A DNA stretch of 64,000 bases, from contig CAVTYY010000005.1 in the NCBI GenBank assembly GCA_963739045.1, positions 1 to 64,000 of the forward strand. Direction: 5' to 3'. Below are positions 25,642 through 34,273 of the stretch, one piece after another (the first letter of the stretch is position 1; each line of letters begins with the position of its first letter). Below the pieces are notes generated by a model. The model searched no databases and was not told the DNA's origin. It saw only the letters and a list, made by a program, of their open reading frames with translations. The position numbers and the translations under genes were made by a program. Source of the stretch: Halobacillus_B sp963739045 (lineage in GTDB: Bacteria; Bacillota; Bacilli; Bacillales; Halobacillaceae).

Positions 25642-26367
25642 TTGATCCATTTTAATAAGGATGATCTTGAGGAAGAGTTTTTAGTTTGTTTTCTGCATAT
25701 TCCTAAGACGGGTGGTCAAACGCTCTGGGGAATTTTAAAGGCACAGCCTACTAATATCATAGTAAAGCATGGAACTTATTTTGAAAAATTTAATAAACCA
25801 TGCGCCTATGTAACGATGTTAAGGGATCCTGTGGACCGGGTCATTTCCACTTATTATTATATAAGGAATACCGTCCGGGATCCTTTGTGCGAGCAAGTAA
25901 ATGAAATGAGTCTGGAGGAATTCATTAGTTACATGGAGCGGGAGGATATTGAAAATAACCCTTATGAACCCATGGAGGACTTGCGGAATATTAAATTTCG
26001 TACGGTTAACCTTGCTACAAGATACCTTTCCGGAGGAGACCCAACCCAGTTAGCTGAAGCAAAAGAAAATCTAAGAAACTATTTTTTATTTGCCGGCATG
26101 ACGGAAATGTATAGTGAATCCTTATTTTTCATGGAAAAGCTCTTCGGATGGAAAATTGCCGCCGGAACCAAGATGAGAAATAATAATCCTAATCGGATAC
26201 CGGTCCATGAAGTTTCACCCTCTATGATTGAAAGAATAAAAGAACTGAATCAGTTGGATATTGAATTATATGAAGGTGCTAAAGCAAAGTTTTTGCGGCA
26301 GATTGAGCTTTTAAGCAAGGAATCAAAAGTAGAATTAGAAGCATGGAAAGAGAAATTTACTTGGTGA
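25642..26367 (+). CDS. Sulfotransferase-family protein
   Basis: The 241-residue protein shows the PAPS-dependent sulfotransferase pattern: HIPKTGGQTL at 19-28, the 5'-phosphosulfate-binding loop, and MLRDPVDRVIST at 59-70, the 3'-phosphate motif. The overall length fits Sulfotransfer_2-type glycan sulfotransferases. No signal peptide or membrane helix is present, so it would act in the cytoplasm on a nucleotide sugar, lipid-linked glycan or protein. The start is a TTG with only a weak upstream site, and no better in-frame start exists. Surface-glycan sulfation would be unusual for a Gram-positive; other acceptors remain possible. Confidence 0.75.
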   Translation: MIHFNKDDLEEEFLVCFLHIPKTGGQTLWGILKAQPTNIIVKHGTYFEKFNKPCAYVTMLRDPVDRVISTYYYIRNTVRDPLCEQVNEMSLEEFISYMEREDIENNPYEPMEDLRNIKFRTVNLATRYLSGGDPTQLAEAKENLRNYFLFAGMTEMYSESLFFMEKLFGWKIAAGTKMRNNNPNRIPVHEVSPSMIERIKELNQLDIELYEGAKAKFLRQIELLSKESKVELEAWKEKFTW

Positions 26368-26458
26368 CTTTATCTCGTGCCCGATTGGAATTCCTTCTTA
26401 AGAAAATGAACGAAAATAAGATGTGTGGGCATAAGACGGGTAAAAGGAGCAGGATAAA

Positions 26459-27148
26459 GTGAATAAGATAATAATGGATACAGCACTCCAGTTTGTTCAG
26501 CAATATTTCCCAGCGTGTAAAGCTGCCCTCCTGTCCGGCAGTGTCGTCCGCGGCGAACAAACCAGTTCGTCTGATCTTGACATACTTATCTTGTCTAATG
26601 ATTCGTTTCGTAAATCTTATCAGTTTATGGATTGGCCGATTGAAGTATTTGTCCATAATGAGGACTCTTTATCCTATAATTTTTTTCTGGAAGAACAGCA
26701 TGGGGTGCCTTTGCTTACTAGGATCTGTGCAGAAGGAATAGTGCTAAAAGGAGAAGAACTTGGGGAGGCGCTTATTCAAGAAGGCAAAGAGCTGTTAAAT
26801 AGAGGACCAAGTGCTTGGCCGAAAAGCCAGCTGGATAAAATGCGTTATAGAATCACGGATTTACTTGATGATTTAGAAGGGTCTACTTTGCCGGAAGAGG
26901 ATCTCTTTACGGTTACCGCTCTTATTGAAAAACTCCATCAATTTATTTTAAGAGCTAATCAGCAGTGGACCGGAGAGGGTAAATGGATGTATCGTTCACT
27001 TAAGGATTTTAATCCAGGGATGGGTAAAGAACTCGTGAAATACTTACGGGAGTATTATCAGCTTAGTAAGAAAAAAGAATTGATTCAATATATAGATGAG
27101 CTGCTTGAACCATACGGCGGAAGGCTGTTTGACAACTTCTCTCAATAA
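26459..27148 (+). CDS. Nucleotidyltransferase-fold protein
   Basis: The 229-residue product starts at a GTG with an AAAAGGAGC site. The polymerase-beta-type nucleotidyltransferase motif is clear: LLSGSVVRGE (GS at 27-28) followed by SSSDLDIL with metal ligands D39 and D41. A helical C-terminal half (about 110-229) resembles kanamycin nucleotidyltransferase-like C-terminal domains. It may transfer a nucleotide to a small molecule, or act as an antitoxin-like MNT; no HEPN partner gene is beside it. It sits between the sulfotransferase and the first GT-B-like gene. Substrate unknown. Confidence 0.75.
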   Translation: MNKIIMDTALQFVQQYFPACKAALLSGSVVRGEQTSSSDLDILILSNDSFRKSYQFMDWPIEVFVHNEDSLSYNFFLEEQHGVPLLTRICAEGIVLKGEELGEALIQEGKELLNRGPSAWPKSQLDKMRYRITDLLDDLEGSTLPEEDLFTVTALIEKLHQFILRANQQWTGEGKWMYRSLKDFNPGMGKELVKYLREYYQLSKKKELIQYIDELLEPYGGRLFDNFSQ

Positions 27149-27174
27149 AAACAATGTAATATGATTTATCAGCC

Positions 27175-27210
27175 AACCCGAACCAGTCATTTATTTTGGA
27201 TCGGGTTTTT
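27175..27210. terminator. Intrinsic terminator, AACCCGAACC type
   Basis: AACCCGAACCA (27175-27185) with TGGATCGGGTT (27197-27207), one mismatch, then T residues. It ends the nucleotidyltransferase unit. Confidence 0.8.
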
Positions 27211-27343
27211 CATGATGGAATGGGATGATTAGATTGGAATATTACTAAGAAAAAATCATAAATTAAAAAGATGACTGCATTCGTTTTAGTGCCATTCTCA
27301 TGCACAGCGTTCAACATGTGAACAGGCAGGAATGGGGGGAAGC

Positions 27344-28618
27344 ATGAATAATAAGAAAAAGTGGCTGTATCTGCCCATTGAAGTAAAGGTAAGGGAGTTA
27401 GATGCCAAGCTTCTATTAAGCTATTATGCTCTGAGAGAAGGGTATCGAGTCGTCTTAGGCGAACATCAGATGGTCGAACTCGCGGCCAGTACGCTGCCGA
27501 AAGGGATATTCTTTTCTAAAGGTTATACACATGGATACCGGCAGAGAGTAATTACCAATGCCCATGCAGCCGGACATAAAATAGTAGAGCTTGACGAAGA
27601 GGGATTTCTGTTCTCGGACCAGAAGAAATATCTGCGCGACCGTATGAAGGCAGACATGTTGAAACTTGTCAGCCAGGAATACTGCTGGGGAGACTTTCAA
27701 AAAGGTGTGATTATCCAAAGCCGTCCTTACAGTAAGAACATTTGTTATGTAACTGGCAGTCCAAGACTCGACTTGCTAAAGCCTAAATTTCAGTATCTTT
27801 TCAAAGAGGAAGTGAATCGATTAAAAGGGAAGTTTGGTACTTTTATCTTGATCAATACAAGGTTCACAAGCTACAACTATATGAAGGGGAAAAAGGAGAA
27901 CAAGGATGCGGTTACGGTTTATATTAAGAAGCTGTACGAAAGTTTTCTTCAGCTGATTCATGCCATGGCGGTTCGTTATCCAGACGTGAACATAGTTATC
28001 CGTCCGCATCCTGGGGAAAATATAAAGAGCTATCAAAAGGAATTCTCCTCTTACCCAAAGGTGCACGTGCTCCATCAAGGGAATATTATTAATTGGCTGA
28101 CCGCAGCTAAAGTGGTGATTCATAATGGCTGCACCTCGAGTATTGAAGCTTATCTCCTTGGCAAAGCTACCATTTCCTATCTGCCGATTGCCTCCAGGGA
28201 GTTTGATGTAGAGCTTGCTAATCAACTGGGGATAAAAGCCAGCACCATCGCAGAAGTTCATTCAATAGTGGATAAAATTATAATAAAAGGCGACTTTACA
28301 CGAGTTAGTGAGGAACAATACGCTTTTGAGAATAGACAATTATTAAACCATTATTCTCCAGTGTTAAAAGAAACGTTCACGTATAATAAAATTCTCAAAT
28401 TAATGAATGAGCTGCCTGTAATTGCAGCAGGGGATTCTTCACCTGCAAATCCATTAAAGGTACCCTTCAATTCAAAGCTAAGCCATGCATTTCCTAGTTT
28501 AACCAGGACAGAAATCTGGGCTTTTCTTAAACGGCTGGATAAAATGGAGCGAACGACTACTCATTTCAAGATTGAACAATTAGGTGAAAATCTATATAAA
28601 ATGGAGCGAATAGACTAA
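27344..28618 (+). CDS. Surface carbohydrate biosynthesis protein, GT-B-like (paralogue 1)
   Basis: From the ATG at 27344, preceded by GGGGGGA, the protein has 424 residues; an ATG at 27332 lies upstream of that site. The N-terminus reads WLYLPIEVKVRELDAKLLLSYYA, then a nucleotide-sugar-transferase-like C-terminal half with VIRPHP (about 222) and HNGCTSSIEAYLLGKATISYLPI (about 261-283), the pattern of GT-B enzymes and CDP-glycerol-transferase relatives. It is paralogous to the product of 29654-31042. A role as glycosyltransferase placing the nonulosonic acid or a neighbouring sugar is inferred from context. Confidence 0.8.
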   Translation: MNNKKKWLYLPIEVKVRELDAKLLLSYYALREGYRVVLGEHQMVELAASTLPKGIFFSKGYTHGYRQRVITNAHAAGHKIVELDEEGFLFSDQKKYLRDRMKADMLKLVSQEYCWGDFQKGVIIQSRPYSKNICYVTGSPRLDLLKPKFQYLFKEEVNRLKGKFGTFILINTRFTSYNYMKGKKENKDAVTVYIKKLYESFLQLIHAMAVRYPDVNIVIRPHPGENIKSYQKEFSSYPKVHVLHQGNIINWLTAAKVVIHNGCTSSIEAYLLGKATISYLPIASREFDVELANQLGIKASTIAEVHSIVDKIIIKGDFTRVSEEQYAFENRQLLNHYSPVLKETFTYNKILKLMNELPVIAAGDSSPANPLKVPFNSKLSHAFPSLTRTEIWAFLKRLDKMERTTTHFKIEQLGENLYKMERID

Positions 28619-28659
28619 ATTAATATGGAAAAATATTGGATTGGATGGTGTAGGCAAAA

Positions 28660-29391
28660 ATGAAGATAGCAGCGATCATCCAAGCAAGAATGGGATCAAG
28701 CCGTTTACCTGGCAAGGTGATGAAGAAGGTTTTAGATAAATCGTTATTAGAGTATCAAATCGAGCGATTACAGAAATCTATAAATATTGATGAAATAATA
28801 ATAGCCGCACCTTCTTCTATACACGACCAGCCAATTGTTGATTTAGGTAAAAAAATGAACGTGAAGACATTTACAGGAAGTGAAACTAATGTTTTAGAAA
28901 GATTCTACTTAGCAGCAAGCAAATATTCTTGTGAGCACATAGTAAGGTTAACGGGAGATTGTCCGTTAATTGATCCGGCAGTCGTCGATCAATGTGTTTC
29001 TTTTTATAAGGCTAATTCATATGACTATGTATCTAATACTTTGACACGTACATTCCCTAGAGGTATGGATACAGAAGTATTTTCTTTTTCTCTTCTCGAG
29101 GAGGCGTATGATCGGGCAAGTAAGGATTTTGAAAAAGAACATGTGACGCCTTACTTTTATACTCAAAAAGGAAAATTTAATATAGGGCAATTTGAAAATA
29201 AGAAAGACCTTTCCCACCTGAGGCTGACAGTGGACACAGCAGCTGACTTTAGGCTGGTTAAGTGGGTGATTGAAAAACTTTATCCTATTAAGCCTGACTT
29301 TATATTAAATGACATAGTTGAATTGTTAAACGCCCATCCAGAGATAATTGAGATAAATCAGCATATTAATCAGAAGAAATTAGGAGAATAG
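28660..29391 (+). CDS. SpsF-type cytidylyltransferase (nonulosonate activation candidate)
   Basis: The 243-residue protein matches the SpsF family: IIQARMGSSRLPGKVMKK at residues 6-23, the nucleotide-binding loop of cytidylyltransferases, and VRLTGDCPLIDP near residue 95 with the metal-binding acidic residue. CMP-sugar synthases of the NeuA/KdsB superfamily activate 8- or 9-carbon sugars with CTP. With NeuB-, PseG-, PseC- and PseH-like genes downstream it is the natural CMP-activation step (the PseF/NeuA role). SpsF itself lies in the B. subtilis spore-polysaccharide operon. The exact sugar is not shown. Confidence 0.85.
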   Translation: MKIAAIIQARMGSSRLPGKVMKKVLDKSLLEYQIERLQKSINIDEIIIAAPSSIHDQPIVDLGKKMNVKTFTGSETNVLERFYLAASKYSCEHIVRLTGDCPLIDPAVVDQCVSFYKANSYDYVSNTLTRTFPRGMDTEVFSFSLLEEAYDRASKDFEKEHVTPYFYTQKGKFNIGQFENKKDLSHLRLTVDTAADFRLVKWVIEKLYPIKPDFILNDIVELLNAHPEIIEINQHINQKKLGE

Positions 29392-29486
29392 AGATTTTGA
29401 TCAGAATGCAGCAATCTTATCTAACTGCGCTGTGAAAGTATTCTTGAGCTGCTGCTTCCGCGGGCGGCTCTAAAAGGCAGTATTAT

Positions 29487-29531
29487 GAAGCCTCCCGGTA
29501 TTCTACTTTATAGAATACCGGGAGGCTTCTT
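29487..29531 (+). terminator. Strong intrinsic terminator inside the glycan region
   Basis: Perfect 19-bp stem (29487-29505 with 29511-29529) and a 5-nt loop. It separates the cytidylyltransferase from the downstream gene run, so the pathway is transcribed in at least two units. A short relic of repeat family 2 (CGCGGGCGGCT) lies just upstream near 29458-29469. Confidence 0.85.
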
Positions 29532-29653
29532 GCTGACTTTGTAATCACAAAAGAAGGAACAGGGAATGCGTCCACTCCGCTGAATACCTATCACCGCAAG
29601 GCTTCAACTACATATATATATAATTAGTATATTTAAAAGATTGAGTGATAGTT

Positions 29654-31042
29654 ATGAAGTTTTTGAAAAGGATGAAAGAAAGGCTGGAAAAAATGACAGA
29701 TATTAAGGAACATAATCGTTGGCTTTACTTACCCATGGAGACGAAAGTAAGAGAGCTGGATGCGAAATTATTACTTGCCTTTTACGCTGTACACAGTAAC
29801 TACAGAGTAGTATTGGGGTTGTCGGGGATGATGGAAGAAGCACTGGAACACTTACCGGCAGGAATTTTCCTTGATAAAGGTTATACAAACAAAGATAAAT
29901 TACGGCGTTTTCAATTGGCAGAAAAATACGGACATAAGGTGCTGAATTTACACGAAGAAGGGTTTCCGCTTACGGAAAAAGAGATTTATATCCAGAAGAA
30001 TCTAGATCAGAAAAGCTTTAATCTTCTTGACTATGAGTGCTGCTGGGGAGAAGTCCAGAAAAATATCATTGTAAGTGAGTATCCTGGTGAAGCCGATAAA
30101 TGTGTAATCACGGGCAATCCGCGTTTTGACTTACTTCAGACGAAATATCGCAGCTTATTTAATAGTGGAGCGGAAGCAATCAAGAAACGTTATGGGGACT
30201 TTATTCTAATTAATACCAGGTTTCCCGCATACACAAAGACCGTGAATGAAAAGGGCAGGGTAAATTTAAAAGTTCTTTCCCAATTGGAGAAACATTTAGG
30301 GAAGTACGGCCCGAGAGAAATCGCACAGCTTTATAAGAAATTTATCGTTATGGTCAAAGCATGCAGCCAAAGGTATCCCCATCTTCATTTTGTTATCAGG
30401 CCTCACCCAAGCGAAGTATTCAGTGTGTACGAGCAAGATTTGAGAGGTTGTGAGAATGTTTCTGTTGTTCATGAAGGAAACGTAATTAACTGGATTCTCG
30501 CTTCTAAGCTAGTGATTCACAATGGCTGTACCACCGGAGCGGAGGCATTCTTATTGGAGAAACCAGTCATTTCCTATATTCCTATAAAAGAAAGAAAATA
30601 TGACTTGCCTAATGAGCTCAGTATTAAAGTGGCCAAAGTAAAAGATCTGTTTCATTTTCTTGATCACAACCTTAACCAATATGATTTTAATAACAATAAA
30701 TATAATGAACAGAAGAAGCTGCAATTGCTGAAGGCCTATAGTGCTGGTGTTCAGGGTCAGTTTGCCTATGAAAATATTCTTCAGTTATTAAATAGAATTC
30801 CTGCTGCAACGTCTAACCCGGGTCATATCGAAATGAGTAACAAACTCGTCAGTAAATTGAAACGAGAAGGAAAGAAAAGCATTTATCACACAAACCCTAT
30901 TGTGATGCAGAAGTTCCCAAGCTTATCAACTGAAGAGATTAAGAACTTTTTAACAAAAATCAATAGGATAGAAAGGAAAGGCAAGCGGATCGTAGTCCGA
31001 AAATTACACGATAAATTTATTGAACTCACTTTAGAAGCATGA
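29654..31042 (+). CDS. Surface carbohydrate biosynthesis protein, GT-B-like (paralogue 2)
   Basis: The ATG at 29654 gives 462 residues; a GTG three codons earlier is an alternative, and neither has a strong ribosome site. It mirrors the protein at 27344: WLYLPMETKVRELDAKLLLAFYA, LINTRF, VIRPHPSEV and HNGCTTGAEAFLLEKPVISYIPI. It has a longer N-terminus and an extended middle segment with basic residues. Being first in the continuous run to 40274, it probably transfers a sugar made by the pathway. The duplication suggests two acceptors or two sequential linkages, which is inference. Confidence 0.8.
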   Translation: MKFLKRMKERLEKMTDIKEHNRWLYLPMETKVRELDAKLLLAFYAVHSNYRVVLGLSGMMEEALEHLPAGIFLDKGYTNKDKLRRFQLAEKYGHKVLNLHEEGFPLTEKEIYIQKNLDQKSFNLLDYECCWGEVQKNIIVSEYPGEADKCVITGNPRFDLLQTKYRSLFNSGAEAIKKRYGDFILINTRFPAYTKTVNEKGRVNLKVLSQLEKHLGKYGPREIAQLYKKFIVMVKACSQRYPHLHFVIRPHPSEVFSVYEQDLRGCENVSVVHEGNVINWILASKLVIHNGCTTGAEAFLLEKPVISYIPIKERKYDLPNELSIKVAKVKDLFHFLDHNLNQYDFNNNKYNEQKKLQLLKAYSAGVQGQFAYENILQLLNRIPAATSNPGHIEMSNKLVSKLKREGKKSIYHTNPIVMQKFPSLSTEEIKNFLTKINRIERKGKRIVVRKLHDKFIELTLEA

Positions 31043-31066
31043 CTTTATAAAGAAAGGAGGGTAAGC

Positions 31067-32071
31067 ATGTATTTTAAAAATAAAAAAGTACTGATCATTG
31101 GGGGAACTGGAACCATAGGAAAGAGTCTATTAAGGGCAATTCTGCTCCAATCTCCTAAGTTTGTCCGCGTGTTCAGTCGTGATGAATATAAGCAATATCT
31201 TTTGCAGAATGAAATGGGAAGCTGTCAGGAAATCCAGTACTGCCTTGGCGACGTCAGGGATGAAGAACGAGTCTTTCAGGTTATGGATGGAATCGATTAT
31301 GTCTTCCACGCTGCCGCTATGAAACATGTTCCAGCTTGTGAATATAACCCATACGAAGCCGTCTTGACCAATATTAAAGGCACTTATAATGTTATTCATG
31401 CAGCGATAGCTAAGAAAGTGAAAAAGGCGGTCTTTACAAGCACGGACAAAGCCATCGCCCCGACTAATACTTACGGAGCGACGAAATTGGCAGCTGAACG
31501 GCTGATTGCATCCGCGCAAACAAATAAAGGAAGTCATTCTACCACGTTTTCAAGCGTTCGATTTGGGAACGTAATGGGATCACGAGGCTCTGTTATTCCC
31601 TTGTTTACCAAACAAATAAGGGAAAACAAAAGAATTACTGTAACGGATTTGAATATGAGCCGCTTTATGATGACCTTGGAGGAAGCCACAAATCTTACGA
31701 TGAAGGCCTTGCAGTATTCAACGGGAGGAGAAGTGTTTGTATTAAAAATGCCTGTCGTTCATTTACAGGATTTGGCCAAAGTAGTCATAGAAGAAACCTG
31801 CAGCAAATATGATATTAAATGTGACTCCATTGGAATTGAGGAAATAGGGTTAAGACCTGGTGAGAAGATGTATGAAGAATTAATGACCGAAGATGAATCA
31901 CTATCCGCGCTTGAATTACCTGATATGTTTGTGATTCCGGCCCCCCATACAAATGCGGCTGAATATAAAGGAGCGAAAATTGTGTCAAAAGGAACATACC
32001 GTTCCGACGACCAGTCTCCTATGTCCTTAGAAGATTTACGGAATAAAATCATTAAAGAAAAGCTTATTTAG
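31067..32071 (+). CDS. pseB: UDP-HexNAc 4,6-dehydratase, PseB/FlaA1-type SDR
   Basis: The 334-residue protein equals PseB in length and pattern. The Rossmann loop GGTGTIG is at 12-18, GDVRD at 61-65, the AAAMKHVP signature near 82-89, and the modified SDR catalytic set TDK (126-128) with YGATK (136-140); Asp127 and Lys128 replace the usual catalytic Ser. PseB removes water from UDP-GlcNAc with C5 inversion to start pseudaminic acid synthesis; a non-inverting LegB-type or capsular (CapD) dehydratase is the alternative. AAAGGAGGG precedes the ATG. Confidence 0.85.
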   Translation: MYFKNKKVLIIGGTGTIGKSLLRAILLQSPKFVRVFSRDEYKQYLLQNEMGSCQEIQYCLGDVRDEERVFQVMDGIDYVFHAAAMKHVPACEYNPYEAVLTNIKGTYNVIHAAIAKKVKKAVFTSTDKAIAPTNTYGATKLAAERLIASAQTNKGSHSTTFSSVRFGNVMGSRGSVIPLFTKQIRENKRITVTDLNMSRFMMTLEEATNLTMKALQYSTGGEVFVLKMPVVHLQDLAKVVIEETCSKYDIKCDSIGIEEIGLRPGEKMYEELMTEDESLSALELPDMFVIPAPHTNAAEYKGAKIVSKGTYRSDDQSPMSLEDLRNKIIKEKLI

Positions 32072-32090
32072 CTTGAAGGGAGGAAGCTGC

Positions 32091-33035
32091 ATGAATGTAT
32101 TAGTTACTGGAGGAGCGGGATTTATCGGCCGGTGGGTGGTAAAGAAATTACTAGATGATGGTCATCATGTGTGGGTATTAGATGACCTGTCTAATGGGAG
32201 AGAAGAGAACCTTTCATCATTTAGAAATCATAAAAATTTTGTATCTTTTATGAAAGGTGATATTAAAGACAATCGGTTATTAGAACAGGTATTTTTAAAC
32301 GATTTTAAAGTTTGTTACCACCTTGGGGCGAGCATCAATGTTCAAGATAGTATTGATGATCCCAAGACTACGTTCGACAATGATACGATTGGCACGTTTA
32401 ATATTTTGGAACAATGTAAACGACATCAGGTGAAGATTGTATTTATGAGTACTTGCATGGTTTATGATCAAGCTTCAACTCCATTAGGAATTAAAGAAAC
32501 GGATCCGATCAAACCCGTGTCTCCTTATGCTGCTTCTAAAATTGCCGCAGAGAATTTGGTCTTGTCTTATTATTATGCCTATGACCTTCCAGCCGTAGTT
32601 ATTCGCCCATTTAATACCTATGGTCCTTTCCAGAAAACAGGTGGAGAAGGTGGAGTCGTAGCTATTTTCATCAAGAATAACCTGGAAGGCAAGCCTTTAC
32701 AGATTTACGGTGATGGAAAGCAAACGAGAGACCTTTTGTATGTAGAAGATTGCGCCAGATTTGTAGTGAAAAGCGGTTATGAAGACACCGTTAATGGGGA
32801 GATTGTCAATGCTGGTCTGGGAAAAGACGTTTCCGTAAACGATTTAGCTTACCTCATCTGTAAAGACCAGAGTAGAATTCAGCACGTGAAACATATCCAC
32901 CCTCAAAGTGAGATTGCTAAATTATTGTGCAATCATGAAAAAGCAGAGAAATTATTAGGCTGGAAACCACAAGTCAGCTTGGAAGAAGGCATCCGAAAAA
33001 CGGAAGTATGGATCAAATCGACGGATTTAATCTAG
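32091..33035 (+). CDS. NAD-dependent epimerase/dehydratase (extended SDR)
   Basis: From the ATG at 32091 (GGGAGGAAGC site) the protein has 314 residues; an in-frame TTG at 32073 is upstream of that site. The NAD loop GGAGFIG lies at 7-13, with YAASK near 142-146 and RPFNTYGPFQ beyond it, all typical of GalE/WbpP-type sugar-nucleotide epimerases. The loop TCMVYD replaces the usual SSxxVYG catalytic serine region. It probably converts a UDP-sugar used in the glycan, or supplies substrate to the PseB-like enzyme. Confidence 0.85.
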   Translation: MNVLVTGGAGFIGRWVVKKLLDDGHHVWVLDDLSNGREENLSSFRNHKNFVSFMKGDIKDNRLLEQVFLNDFKVCYHLGASINVQDSIDDPKTTFDNDTIGTFNILEQCKRHQVKIVFMSTCMVYDQASTPLGIKETDPIKPVSPYAASKIAAENLVLSYYYAYDLPAVVIRPFNTYGPFQKTGGEGGVVAIFIKNNLEGKPLQIYGDGKQTRDLLYVEDCARFVVKSGYEDTVNGEIVNAGLGKDVSVNDLAYLICKDQSRIQHVKHIHPQSEIAKLLCNHEKAEKLLGWKPQVSLEEGIRKTEVWIKSTDLI

Positions 33036-33048
33036 TGGAGGAGTGAAT

Positions 33049-34248
33049 ATGAATATCAATCAAAACGATGAAGAATTTTATCCAGTAAGGTCCTCGATAC
33101 TCCCATATGGAAGACAATCGATTGATCAGCAGGATTGTCTTGCTGTTGAGAAAGTCTTGAATAGTGACTTTTTGACAACCGGGCCGATGGTTGCGAAATT
33201 CGAAGCAGCGGTGGCTAATGTTACAGGGGCGAAGTATGCAGTTGCTTTTTCAAGTGGGACTGCTGCCCTGCATGCTGCTTGCTTTGCAGCAGGTATTCAA
33301 GAAGGAGACGAAGTGATCACCACGCCGATGACCTTCGCCGCAACGGCTAACTGTATTCTTTATCAAAAAGCCCGCCCGGTGTTTGCCGACATAGATTCTG
33401 ATACTTACAATATTTCACCTTCCTCTATCACCTCTTTGATTAACTCTAAAACTAAAGCCATTATTCCCGTGCATTTCACTGGCCAGCCTGCAGATATGAA
33501 AGCCATTCATAAAATCGCTCACCAGCATAATCTAGTAGTAATTGAAGATGCTGCTCATGCGTTAGGAGCTTTCTATAATGGGGAAGCAGTCGGCGGTCTC
33601 AGCGATATGACAATGTTCAGTTTCCATCCGGTGAAACACATTACTACTGGAGAAGGCGGCATGATCACGACGAATAATCCCCAATATCGGGATCGCCTGC
33701 TTAAGTTTAGAACTCATGGTATCAGCCGTAACCCTCAGGATTTAGTAGAAAATCACGGACCCTGGTATTACGAAATGGAGTTTCTCGGTTTTAATTACCG
33801 GATGACGGATATTCAAGCAGCGCTAGGTGAAAGTCAATTAACCAAATTAAGCAGCTTTATCCAACGAAGAAAAAAGTATGTGCAGATGTATAATGATGCC
33901 TTTAAGAATATGAAAGAATTGAATGTCCCTTTTCAAGAGTCACATAGTAATTCAAGTTGGCACCTGTATGTGATTCGCCTGAACTTGGATCAGTTAAAAG
34001 TAGGCAGGAAGAAAATATTTGAATCGTTTCTGAAAGCAAACATAGGGGTGAATGTGCATTATATCCCTGTGTACTACCATCCATTCTATAAGCAAGCAGG
34101 ATTTCAAAAAGGGCTGTGCCCGGCAGCAGAAAAGCTTTATGAAGAGATCATCACGCTTCCTTTACACCCTTCCATGACGAAACAAGATGCTGAAGATGTG
34201 ATAAGCGTAACCAAAAGTGTGCTTGCTCACTATTCTGTTCACTCGTAG
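33049..34248 (+). CDS. pseC: PLP-dependent sugar aminotransferase, PseC-type (DegT/DnrJ family)
   Basis: The ATG at 33049 sits after GGAGGAG; the product has 399 residues, normal for DegT aminotransferases. SSGTAALH near 68-75 binds the PLP phosphate, D168 in IEDAAHALGA binds the pyridine nitrogen, and K196 in FSFHPVKHITTGEGG is the Schiff-base lysine. That last signature closely resembles PseC, which aminates C4 of the PseB product. The DFLTTGP N-terminal segment is also typical. It is the second step of the nonulosonate route here. Confidence 0.88.
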   Translation: MNINQNDEEFYPVRSSILPYGRQSIDQQDCLAVEKVLNSDFLTTGPMVAKFEAAVANVTGAKYAVAFSSGTAALHAACFAAGIQEGDEVITTPMTFAATANCILYQKARPVFADIDSDTYNISPSSITSLINSKTKAIIPVHFTGQPADMKAIHKIAHQHNLVVIEDAAHALGAFYNGEAVGGLSDMTMFSFHPVKHITTGEGGMITTNNPQYRDRLLKFRTHGISRNPQDLVENHGPWYYEMEFLGFNYRMTDIQAALGESQLTKLSSFIQRRKKYVQMYNDAFKNMKELNVPFQESHSNSSWHLYVIRLNLDQLKVGRKKIFESFLKANIGVNVHYIPVYYHPFYKQAGFQKGLCPAAEKLYEEIITLPLHPSMTKQDAEDVISVTKSVLAHYSVHS

Positions 34249-34273
34249 CCAGCTATATTAGGGAGGTTTAATT

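Noticed and set aside
26459..27148. MNT/HEPN toxin-antitoxin pair
   Set aside because: The nucleotidyltransferase fits MNT in fold, but no HEPN-like gene lies beside it.
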